Notes under the pieces: model-generated
Told to the model about the DNA's origin: nothing
Database searches by the model: none
What the model saw: the letters and a program-made list of their open reading frames with translations, nothing else
Origin: Herbaspirillum seropedicae
Lineage (GTDB): Bacteria; Pseudomonadota; Gammaproteobacteria; Burkholderiales; Burkholderiaceae_D
DNA length: 64,000 bases
Assembly (NCBI RefSeq): GCF_001040945.1
Contig: NZ_CP011930.1
Coordinates: forward strand, 3,467,021-3,531,020
Direction of reading: 5' to 3'
Shown: in pieces, positions 12,401 through 18,114 of the stretch
Layout: the number at the start of each line of letters is the position of its first letter
Numbering within the stretch: the stretch's first letter is position 1
Position numbers and translations under genes: made by a program

Positions 12401-15400
12401 GCTGCGGTAATCGGCGGCCACCGGAGCGGCGGCGCTGGGGATGCCGTCGGCATAGGCATCGATCTTGGCCTGCGCCAGGCGGGCATTGTCTGCCAGCGCT
12501 TGCAGCTTCAAGCCGCCGGCGGGCAAGGTGCCGATGATGCCGCTGCCATCGTCGGGACTGGCGGCGATGGCCGCCAGCACGGAACGGAAACTGCGCCCGT
12601 CCAGTCCGGTGATGCCCACGGCGCTCAACTGCGCCTGGGTCACCAGGGCGTCACCCATGCCAGCCTTGGCCTGGAAGATCAGGTCCTGGGCCGTATCGGC
12701 CAGACGCGCCAGCGCCACCAGGGTGTTGACGTTGCTCAGCGGCTGCGCATCGACCAGGGTATTGAGCATGCCCAGCACCGGCGAAGCGGCGCCGTTGGCC
12801 GCCGGCTGCAAGATCGCCAGCAGGTCCGGCCCCATGCCGATGGTCTGGTAGTCCTGCACGGTGGGCAGGCGCATGGCGTTGCCGGCGCGTCCATCGGCAG
12901 CGGCCAGGATCACGCCATAGGCGTTGACGATGGTCTGCACCAGGTCCGGGGAAGAAGTCTGCGCCGAGGTGACCGGGGTGCTGGCCAGGGCCGAGTTGAT
13001 GGCGTCCAGGGTGGCTTCCTTCACGCCTGTCACGCCGATGGCGACATAGTCGCTGACCGCTGGCGCGGGCTTGGTGGCGTCGTCGGCGTAGGCATTGATC
13101 TTCTGCTGCGCGCGCGCGGCGGAATCGATCAGGGCCTGCAGCTTGCCCTGGCTGTTGATGTCGCTGCCATCGTCGGCGCTGGCCTTGATGGCGTTGATCA
13201 CCGAGGGCGATTCGCCATCATTGAGATTGTTCACGCCCAGCAGCGCCAGCTTGCCTTTGAGGTCGGCCACGATCTCAGCCGAAGAAGTGCCGCTCAATAC
13301 CGATGCATCTCCTGCGGCCAGGTTTTCCAGCGCATTGGCCGCCGCCACGAGTTGATTGAGCGTGGCGATGTTGGCCAGCTCCTGCGGCTGCTTGCCGGCC
13401 AGCACGGAGTTGACCAGAGCCTTGCCGTTCTCGTCACGCGGCGCGGTCGCGCCGATGGCGGAGTAATCCTTGAGCAAGGGATCAGGACGTGCGCCGGCCA
13501 AGTCACCCGCCTTGCCGAGGATGCGCAGGTAGGCGTCGGCCAGTTCCTGGACCTGGGAGGGCAGCGCGACGCGCTTGGCGTCCACGCTGGCCGTGGCCAG
13601 GGCGGCATTGAAGGCGCCCACGCGCAAATCGTCCTCGGCGCCCTTGATGCCCAGGTCGTGGTAATCCTGCTGGGTGGGGGCGGTGCGGCTGGCGTCCTCG
13701 GCATAGGCGCGGATCTTCTCGGAGGCCGCCAGGGCGCGCGCGGCGACGTCCGACAAGCGCGCCAGGGTGTTGACGGAAGAGCCATCATCGGCGCTGCCGG
13801 CAATACCCGACAGCACCGCCGGCAACTGCGCGGCCGTCAGCGGCGGATTCAGGTGCAACTGGTTGATCTCATCGAGCGTCAGCGTGACCGGCTTGCCGGC
13901 GGCCAGCGCCACCACCTTGGCGGCGATGGCGGCCAGCGTATCGAGCTTGGCCACGGTATCGATCTGGCCACGCGGGCTGGCATCGACGGCCTGGTTGAGC
14001 AGGCCAGCGACATTGCCCTGCAACGCGGCATTGTTGGGGAAGCTCTTCTTGATGGCGTGCACCCCCACGCGGGCATAATCGTCCAGGCTGGGCAACAGCG
14101 GTGCATTGCCGCCGACCCCGTCGGCGGCGGCCAGCACCAGGTTGTAGGAGCGCACCACCGAAGCCAGCAGGGTCCACGAGCCAATGCCATCGGCCCCCAC
14201 TGCCTTGACGGCGTTATTGATCGTGTCCACGTTGGCCGCATTCACCTCGGCGCCGGCGGTGGCGGACAACAGCGGATGCTGGTAGTCGGCCACGCTGGGC
14301 TCGCTCTGCGAGGGTTTCAGCGGGTTGATCGGCACCAGGCCCTGCGCATAGTTGAGGATGGTCTGCAAGGAACCGATGCTCACGCCCACCACTGCCTTGA
14401 CGTCGGCCAAGGTGCTCACCGCACCGGTGATCCCCAGGCTGTCGCGCACGGCCTGCGGCACATTGCTGAGACTGGCGGCGATCTGGGCGACATTGTCCAC
14501 CGTCGCACCCGTCACGCCCAGGCTATTGAAATCGTCCGGCGTCAGCGGCGCAGCCAGGCTCTGGCCCGCCGGCAAGGCGATCTGCTCGGCGATGCGCTGG
14601 GCCGCCTGGGCCAGCTGCTTGATCTGGGCTACGGTGGCGACTTCGCTGGTCTGCTTGCCATCAATGGCCCCACCCAGGATGCGCGCACCGGTGCCATTGA
14701 GCAGCGGCGTCACGCCCAGGGCGGCGTAGTCGGCGGCAGTGGGCAGGCTGGCCAGTTCGGTATTGCCGGACTTGCCGTCGGCCAGCGTCAACAGCTTGGC
14801 GACCGCCCCTACCGTGGTCTGGATGGCGGTGATGGAATTGGACTGGTTCTGCGGCAGCGCCTTCAGGGCGTCATTGACCAGGGCCAGTTGCAGCGGTGTA
14901 TTCACGCCGCTCACGCCCATGGCCTTGAAGTCGGCCTGGGTAGGCGCCGGGCTGGTAGGCGTGTCGCCATACAGCGAGGCCTTGAACACAGCGGCGTCGG
15001 CCGCATCGATGGCCTTGCGCACCAGCGCCTTGAGCGAGGCAGCGTCGTTGACCTTGGAAGCGTCGGCGGTCGCGGCCACCGCATTGATGATGGCCGGAAT
15101 ATAGGTCTTGTCCACGGGCGCCGCCAGGGTGGCGTCGAGCATGGTACTGCCGTCGGCATTGACCAGTAAGGCGCGGGCCGCGTCCACGGCGGCGTCTTCC
15201 GCCGCCTGGGCGCGCGCCAGGGCGGTCTGGGCGCTGGCCAGGACGCTCTGCTTGGCCGCCCTGCTGCCGGCGTCGGCGCTGTCAAAGGCGGCCTGGGCTT
15301 CCGCCACGGCGGCGCGCGCCTCGTTGACGGCCTTTTCGCGATTGGCCAGCAGCACGGTCTGTTCGATCAGTCCGGTGCTGTCGACAACGAAGGTCTGGAT

Positions 15401-18067
15401 GTTCTCGCTGAAATTGCCGGCCGTATCGATCAGGCGCAATTGCAACTGCGCCTTGCCGTTGCCGGTGGCGGTATCACCGGCCAGCGAGAGGCGCTCGCCG
15501 GATTTGAGCACATACCAGGTGTCGGGCGTGAGCGAACGGGTCGCGCCGTCGGACGACACCAGCTGCACGGTGCGGCCATCGGTGCCGGCGCCGCCCAGTA
15601 CGCGGTAATGCAGTTCCGCGCCCGACTCCATGGCCGAGGCAATCGCCAGTTGCACATCCTTCTGCCGCGTGATGCCATCGACTGCCGACAGGCCATCGTC
15701 CTTGCCACCAGAGATCTGCAGCTTCAGCTGGGGCGGCGCGACGCTGTCCATGTTGAACTGCAAGGCATTGGCGACCGTATTGGCATTACCGTAGCCGCCG
15801 GTGAACTGGCTGCCCACCAGCACCACACGGGCCTTGACCCAGTTGCTGCCGTTGGTCTGCGCCACTTCGCTGGCGATATAGCTGACCTGGCCCTTGGCAT
15901 CGACCTGGCCCGGGGTGAGCTTGACCGCTTCCTTCCAGCCGCCGAAGATCGGATTGCCCTGGGCATCGGTGGACGTGGCCACGCTGAACTGCAAGCGCTC
16001 GTTGTTGGCCAGCGCCTTGGTCAACGTGACCTGGACACTGCCATCGTTGGTGATCTTGTCGCTGTTGCCGGCCTTGCCGGGTACGGCGTTAGGATCGTCT
16101 CGGCCCTTGCCGGTATAGACGCTGTCGGTGACCAGCATCGGCGCGGAAACGGCGAAGTTGCTCATGTCCGGCGGGGTATTCAGGTCCACCCGCACGTCGG
16201 CATTGTATTTCCAGACGGTGTAGTTGGTACGGTTGTTGAAGCCATCGGTCACGGTCACCTGGGCGCTGACCGGCTGGGCCGGGTCCATGCGGCTCAACAG
16301 GTCGGCCGTGTCGGCATCGGCCGACAGGATGGCGCGCCCGATCTCGTCGGCGCGGGCCTGCGGCAGGTTCACGGCCAGGTCGGCGCCTTGCACGTCGCGT
16401 CCGTTGATGATGACCTTGACGGTGGCGAAGGGAGGCGTCTTCACCTCCAGCCCGCCTTCCAGGAAATCGCCCTGGTCCAGCGCCAGCGTGGCGTCGATCG
16501 GCGCCAGTTGCCATTCGTCAGGATTGGTCACCACGGCCTGCTTGATGTAGACGATGGGATTGGCGATGGCCACATGGTTCAGTTGCAGATAATCAGAGAC
16601 CTGTGTGCGGTCCGGCAGTTGCTGCAGGCTGGCCAGCAGTTTCTGCGCAGACTCGACGGCGTCGGCGCTGCTGGCGGGGTCATAGATGATCTTTTGCAGC
16701 GGTTCGCTGAACAGATGCGACTGCATCAGGTTGGCTGCCGGCAGGGCCTGGCCCTTTTCATTGGTGGCCCATTTCAGCGAAGCACCGGCGCCGTCCACGA
16801 ACTGCAGTGCATCGGCCAGTTTCTGGATGGCGTCAGCCTGGGTGGGATAGTTGTTGCGATCCAGTTCGACCAGGTTGGCGATGGCCTTGAGCGCCGCGCC
16901 GTAGTTGTGCGCCTGGTTGCTGATGGCGTTGGTAAAGGCGGCATTGGAGATCACCTGGCCCTGCACGTTGACGGTGGAGGTAGGCACGACCTCACCAGCA
17001 ATGGCATCGACCTTGAACAGGCCACCCACGGCGTTATTGGCGTTGTTGACGGCATTGACGTCCAGGCTGGCGGCACCAGGATTGACCTGGCCCTGGGCCA
17101 GGCCGGCCTTGATGGCGGCCAGCTCGGTGAGCGCGGTAACGTTGACGGTCTGGTTCACGCCGCCGGCCACGGCCAGGGCGCGCAGGGGAATGACGCCCAG
17201 GTCGGTCATGCGCAGCGAGGCCTCATCGCCGAAGTTGTCGGGGACGCCCGGGGTGTTGTCGCGGATGACCACCAGCAGCACGCCCTTGTAGCCGGGCGAC
17301 TTCAGGGTCAGCGAATAGTGGCCATCGATCACCTGCACGGCGTCGCTGATGGCATTGCCCCGGCTGTCATAGGCGGTGGCGGTAGCGTTGTTCAGGGGAC
17401 CGAGCATGGCCGCGCCGCTGATGACGGCGTTGATCTTCTCGGGCGTATCGGCCGGCGATGCGGCGGCAGCGGCGGCGCCAGCGCCCCCACCTCCTCCGCC
17501 GCCGGCTGCGGCGGCCAGCAGGGCCAGTACGCCGGCGGCAATGGGCCACTGTACACCCCAGTTCTTTTCGGAACGGGAGTTGATCTCCACGTCGGCCATC
17601 TGCTTTTGCATGTCCGGCGTCTTCACCGGCGAGGATTCGGGTTGGGCGATGTTGCCTGGAACGCCCGTATTGGGATCGGCCACTTCGGGCGCTTTCTCGC
17701 CCTGTTCGGCCACCACCGGCTTTTGGCTATCGTCTTCCGTCCGCTTGGCCTTGCTGGCCTTGATGGTGTTCTGGTTGTAGCGGGTGATTTCCTTGGAGCT
17801 GATGGTCAGGTTGGCTTCCGGCGACACATTGATCTGATCGATCTGCTGGAACATCCGACCCATCTGCAATTGGCCATCGGCAAATTGCAGCGGTGTCTCC
17901 GGTGCGTTGAGCGCCTGCATCGCTCCGCCGCTGATGATGATGCTGTCGCCATTGGCAAGCACGATCAGCAAGTCAACGTCGAGGGCACGCACATCCTTGA
18001 TGTCGCGGATGGAAATCTTTTTCAGGAATTGGCCAAGTTCAGCCAGCTTCAAGACGGTGGTGGTCAT
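1..18067 (-). CDS. Giant Bap-like T1SS surface adhesin, C-terminus beyond the window
   Basis: About 6020 codons are open from the ATG at 18067 to the left edge; the 3' end is not in the window. An AGAGGG ribosome binding site precedes the ATG. The frame at the start matches the frame read near 4442 and at the left edge. Layout: BapA-prefix-like N-terminus (about 1-125, MTTTVLKLAELG...); charged linker; hydrophobic helix (about 173-188) running into Ala4-Gly7 and an Ala run; mixed alpha/beta and Ig-like segment (about 200-880); Ala/Glu-rich helix (about 910-967); about 52 helical repeats (about 1040-4790); then at least 11 Ig-like repeats of about 95-100 residues (RNDTG.S.TD.ITNDGT, VRQ.D.AGN). 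Known for the family: BapA/LapA/SiiE-type adhesins leave through T1SS and mediate biofilm or host attachment. Last known gene of the operon and 47 bp after its neighbour. Substrate and ligand are unknown. Confidence 0.9.
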   Translation of the reverse strand, partial: MTTTVLKLAELGQFLKKISIRDIKDVRALDVDLLIVLANGDSIIISGGAMQALNAPETPLQFADGQLQMGRMFQQIDQINVSPEANLTISSKEITRYNQNTIKASKAKRTEDDSQKPVVAEQGEKAPEVADPNTGVPGNIAQPESSPVKTPDMQKQMADVEINSRSEKNWGVQWPIAAGVLALLAAAAGGGGGGGAGAAAAAASPADTPEKINAVISGAAMLGPLNNATATAYDSRGNAISDAVQVIDGHYSLTLKSPGYKGVLLVVIRDNTPGVPDNFGDEASLRMTDLGVIPLRALAVAGGVNQTVNVTALTELAAIKAGLAQGQVNPGAASLDVNAVNNANNAVGGLFKVDAIAGEVVPTSTVNVQGQVISNAAFTNAISNQAHNYGAALKAIANLVELDRNNYPTQADAIQKLADALQFVDGAGASLKWATNEKGQALPAANLMQSHLFSEPLQKIIYDPASSADAVESAQKLLASLQQLPDRTQVSDYLQLNHVAIANPIVYIKQAVVTNPDEWQLAPIDATLALDQGDFLEGGLEVKTPPFATVKVIINGRDVQGADLAVNLPQARADEIGRAILSADADTADLLSRMDPAQPVSAQVTVTDGFNNRTNYTVWKYNADVRVDLNTPPDMSNFAVSAPMLVTDSVYTGKGRDDPNAVPGKAGNSDKITNDGSVQVTLTKALANNERLQFSVATSTDAQGNPIFGGWKEAVKLTPGQVDAKGQVSYIASEVAQTNGSNWVKARVVLVGSQFTGGYGNANTVANALQFNMDSVAPPQLKLQISGGKDDGLSAVDGITRQKDVQLAIASAMESGAELHYRVLGGAGTDGRTVQLVSSDGATRSLTPDTWYVLKSGERLSLAGDTATGNGKAQLQLRLIDTAGNFSENIQTFVVDSTGLIEQTVLLANREKAVNEARAAVAEAQAAFDSADAGSRAAKQSVLASAQTALARAQAAEDAAVDAARALLVNADGSTMLDATLAAPVDKTYIPAIINAVAATADASKVNDAASLKALVRKAIDAADAAVFKASLYGDTPTSPAPTQADFKAMGVSGVNTPLQLALVNDALKALPQNQSNSITAIQTTVGAVAKLLTLADGKSGNTELASLPTAADYAALGVTPLLNGTGARILGGAIDGKQTSEVATVAQIKQLAQAAQRIAEQIALPAGQSLAAPLTPDDFNSLGVTGATVDNVAQIAASLSNVPQAVRDSLGITGAVSTLADVKAVVGVSIGSLQTILNYAQGLVPINPLKPSQSEPSVADYQHPLLSATAGAEVNAANVDTINNAVKAVGADGIGSWTLLASVVRSYNLVLAAADGVGGNAPLLPSLDDYARVGVHAIKKSFPNNAALQGNVAGLLNQAVDASPRGQIDTVAKLDTLAAIAAKVVALAAGKPVTLTLDEINQLHLNPPLTAAQLPAVLSGIAGSADDGSSVNTLARLSDVAARALAASEKIRAYAEDASRTAPTQQDYHDLGIKGAEDDLRVGAFNAALATASVDAKRVALPSQVQELADAYLRILGKAGDLAGARPDPLLKDYSAIGATAPRDENGKALVNSVLAGKQPQELANIATLNQLVAAANALENLAAGDASVLSGTSSAEIVADLKGKLALLGVNNLNDGESPSVINAIKASADDGSDINSQGKLQALIDSAARAQQKINAYADDATKPAPAVSDYVAIGVTGVKEATLDAINSALASTPVTSAQTSSPDLVQTIVNAYGVILAAADGRAGNAMRLPTVQDYQTIGMGPDLLAILQPAANGAASPVLGMLNTLVDAQPLSNVNTLVALARLADTAQDLIFQAKAGMGDALVTQAQLSAVGITGLDGRSFRSVLAAIAASPDDGSGIIGTLPAGGLKLQALADNARLAQAKIDAYADGIPSAAAPVAADYRSVGLDLGALFKNATADVAVKALNSVLQMPAVTAAQVNPPTKLAEIASAYDLVLAAADGKSGADGQPSAEALALTVEVLAKVGVTGLAADEPQTQALLVSNMQRVLDAMKPATAAIAANLQASADALVKISHLADGVADNGAAVDQFVNALASLQAAGATINDAAVAKAAANAIDAVDYASISTPEKLQALIDGYARILAEANEAEPAAGSPSPNQDRTPDATPGSDPLLIDFAAIGAQLNGLTVNPGNAADQAARLGLLDDSLKRKSRSQVDTVSEITRLGLAIDQIMQAAALPAGAPQPALTGEQRSQWEDTFRTLGINGVDTGADGNLELVLTRLSGIGVVNVDTVAEVQGVVDSVNQALLVIMNYATDSAKNPAPVLTDYLAVGVDKGPNAAAVSADNLGAINAAVARLTRQDVDARSKLKVIINAYNAILDAADGKDGDGSGAALTPDLYLSIGVALGAPQIGMGSVSQKAGGGKTILNPDADKLALFNSVVGAQGKEGVSSPDKLAALAATSADLIRLAKESKDDPVVGNISTTLGLKSLQALGLVALGNSAAQNAFLDAVRFKGNASDPVTGQPSSPDTAATHDVSGVRSFTQLNVIATSYAKVLAYVNGAGSPADAPTQADYQAIGVSLPQALPATAASALELLNSAVHAQASTASVDSVGELNRLAITVDKLMQVAAVAPLPDRYPVQYPPTSSTLKPADLSALGLRNMDGDTLAALLGKLQTTANDGSGAQSVASLQAMADAAIAAQRKIVQFAQDNGGAAPAVADFDALGLQLPADGSGSSAAYLGAINDALRSDSITGRQVQTPAQLQGLVIAAQHVVDAANGNPGDASPKPTADDFLALGLAKSKIDNAGATGVAMLADTVDASTLSALTTDENGKSIALPDKLAGLLNLIQSLMVTVAGGQANPPLDAVQLGKLGVKFVDLSRNADGSLQNWPAIFAAIAGSKKDGSEVNTLEKLQNLVNRADASQVKIRVYADDVVVDGDPTSTPTVEDYKNIGMVGQADAVGVRAPLVTADKLSAINAALRTPSINAAQADTPAHVREVVDAYLAILNAANGPLPDNAAALKSSFFKAIGVTIDGVTTNTGKPTDGAVQSLLFTVIGGKLPTEVNTPAKINALGMLVNKVISQAQASDDAARVSAAELAQLGVTTADGGVLTSEDPAAVAAALYAIRAGADSGDDVNTLARLQTVVATGLTAYHKILAYANMSSIPGGFPDDAGRPTGDDFKAMGLKVPASVLADKAVGASASLLTAVIGAAQIDTPAKLQAILDSWDQLFTLVNGRADTAALNDTTRANFGKLLGAVGVSVDAATKPGALDLLQTALDQQSDRSVMNTPAKLEGMLTTVQSMLNLAGAAQTFAADRLPPSLGAADLIALGILPPAANAGAAAATLSAMSAQTDVSKIDSLAEVQALAGLAMKAQVKISAYADDARKPAPTAVDYLAVGLVKPDGSVLVTGDKLVALNSTLASNTINSPQAGDPAKLKGIVESYTRILEGSATNGAAPGLDDYLKVGLPSVTAQNKDLLDGVIQKLGADRIKDQSVLQKAADGVARILALADGADNTAAAERPSADDFAALGLAMGNAATAKDADGSAAALLGSAIDRMPAASVATVGKLQALVDTVNKLMDNAAGVAGVAAPTVADLQLLGIDISARSVAQQGAILGAIGTSGADGAQINSVPALNALAERAVKALAKITAYAQDNTGASLGTPTADDYTAMGVAGVSAASVGAINAALATTVVDASRAGTQPQVQGIASAYLKVLAAADGQRAIPDPVGSANLPTAGELASLGVGVNAATDAHRVSLLTTALDALSADRVNTPAKIDLVNVSAGKMVAAAGNAGLAAALTLDDFTALGVQGLDEAFLTNVQALVAASEVGRIDSSTRLQALVDGLLKDLKIIRNYADGVANNDATLGPVGTVLTPTVNNYGRAGVVGVGADTLASINAAVKALGRSNLVDSKAKLQGVVDAYQHVFQAADGIAGNLPKPVTREELLRIGVPGAKLPDPVAGGLLPAESARASASLTLLVTALDAQASRNAVSTPDKIANLADLATQVANYVAGAPGATAPSGNDLGMLGVRNILGQTDGNTPSTMSLINGGLSTLGSDGLGKLTLGLVQTAATAAAKIRGLASAGSIISDANRPAADATNADGTPRAGAPLTFDEFRALGLAVDNAPANLKLLNEAFNARPNFASVSDPAKIAALNLVDIVNRVMRQADADLRPDQAPAGISLAEWTTLGLSNTGANPEVTAASISAFMAAIKARSPSEVDTLAELKAVALAARAAQIKISGYAERESSGNVAQAGADAVTPTAKDFADMGVRGLDKFGAATPGRADAMPEGLFTVLSTLASAPVNGARTATAELVQGIVDSANKVLALADGRANQSANVPGQEDYRLLGADLDGIGVARNKGNYLTLLNSVIDPLTADKADTPAEWLALATTAAKVLDAAGGGVVLPTRADLLQLGVSGFIEADLPAVQRKLQQVPADKLDSINTLAGLQALVDKAVAGQDKIRAYAGDSNNAAPTAQDYADMGVLLPTAPATVAAAILSAANKALASGPVGPDQAGSPDLVQAIVNSYAKVLALADGAVNAAPADLPTAQDYSNIGMDRAMLGKLGDPSRLLLLNQLVDGAPNAAAVDSPNSLNALAFIANKVQDIAAQQTGDTVAPENALSATDLATLGIKNLSAPETDAVVAALQSKNPVDVDTLVELQAMAVAARAAINKIIGYADRNAGDAPQVADYLAIGVHGVADVGAAANKEAINAALATGAVDGSDVSTVKAVQALVDSYNSLLRQADGMPSNTADDKLAGADDFANIGVDLGRFAGLDGGGAGATENAVKLLSSIVDSRAAADIDTPQKISAFAAMVVKIALTVQGDNSNPPTVADFAALKITGVNDGNLALVLAQLARQSDDGSNTNTWARLADAVFTVTNVPAINTIAGDDIINLAERNAGVTLTGTAGKDDTVTLFYPDGSVMKSGIVTRDSGTGTSVWNWSYTLSDADWKALGAEGANGIDKIIGIQSRNNVKGIDSIKVTHTVTLDTTIPVFGAPVRLELDSGQSASDGVTNNGKVLVNGVEVGANWSYRIDDGPYQPGGRGSFNVATDGAHTVKVRQTDKAGNDSVEQTLVFTVDMTAPAKLSAALVKDTGSSSTDRLTSDGSFSVNGIEAGASWQWSEDNGTSWIDGVGVGARVKGAADGTGFVDGVKNVVLRQVDVAGNVGPVSDVLSFTLDTTAPGTPAIALRRDTGISGSDRITNDGTVGIDRLEGTSSWQYSVDGGTTWIDGSAISVKFPGAADGADGSDGAKNVLMRQVDAAGNASAPTARYSFTLDTTAPVAPGLSLSNDTGPSKTDRVTNDSTLNVAGLEAGASWQYSTDNGTTWLAGSGSSVRLKGLPDGVTTVIVRQMDVAGNQGPASESFSFVQDATAPAKVSMVLARDTGASTSDRITNDGTINLTGLENGATWQYSLNNGGSWTAGSGTSVKIKGAVDGVGNFDGNKTIVVRQTDLAGNNSAFSDSLAITLDTLAPAKLSLALARDTGVINDKITSDGTVNVTGLEANASWQWSTDGGVNWSRGSGTSFLVSGDGPKAVMARQSDLAGNLGAVSDVLSFTLDGGLPNRPTLSLARDTGASATDLITSDGTINIGKLDPTGSWQYSLDGGANWLNGTGTSVRIKGASDGGGNTDGVKNVIVHQTSAAGLTSPDSDVLTFTLATGAPAKLDLSLRNDTGSSATDRLTNDGTVDISGLASGATWTYSTDNGLTWSAGSGTSVRLTGDGNKRIQVRQTDAAGNVGPISDSLGFTLDTRVPDPVTLQLRNDTGISSTDKITKDWDIIILGKLVNGTYEISLDKVNWYSPTGFAANEKANAEKGIVADPHKTVYVRQFDAAGNVSPISEPLDFIRDVVPPAKITASLMKDTGVSASDRITNDGTVGVSTMESGATLQYSLDGGVTWLNAVGNNFKVQGAADGGSNTDGPKSVLVRQVDVAGNEGQASAVLSFTLDTLPQGKLGLALANDTGTSSSDGVTSDGTLNISGLETGASWQYSLDDGSRWVNGSGASVKLSGDADKSVVVRAIDVAGNTGPKSDPLRMTLDTRADAPTVDMMSPAGKTSDGASVSTDGSFMLSGVAEK
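3700..14950 (-). repeat. Three-phase helical repeat array inside the giant adhesin
   Basis: About 52 degenerate units averaging 72 residues, each ending in a motif like PT..DY...GV. Three unit classes alternate in fixed N-to-C order: one with an I.AYAD core (class A), one with VLA.ADG followed by LPT..DY..IGV (class B), and one with a short A.G loop and LT..DL..LGV (class C). The C-to-A link often carries DDGS..NTL. The higher-order period is about 215-220 residues (650 bp), about 17 copies. Units are clearly diverged, so this is an old array rather than a recent expansion. Unit count is by eye and may be off by a few. Confidence 0.75.
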
Positions 18068-18114
18068 TCTAGGTTCCCTCTCTTTTTTGATGACGTATAG
18101 AAATTAGATCGTCC

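Noticed and set aside
947..18100. Very long plus-strand open frames (947-5872, 6461-15169, 15440-18100)
   Set aside because: They are antisense to the giant adhesin. Their apparent protein is low-complexity (Gly/Gln/His/Val-rich) because it mirrors GC-rich repeat codons; the minus frame has the BapA-like N-terminus, ribosome binding site and domain pattern.
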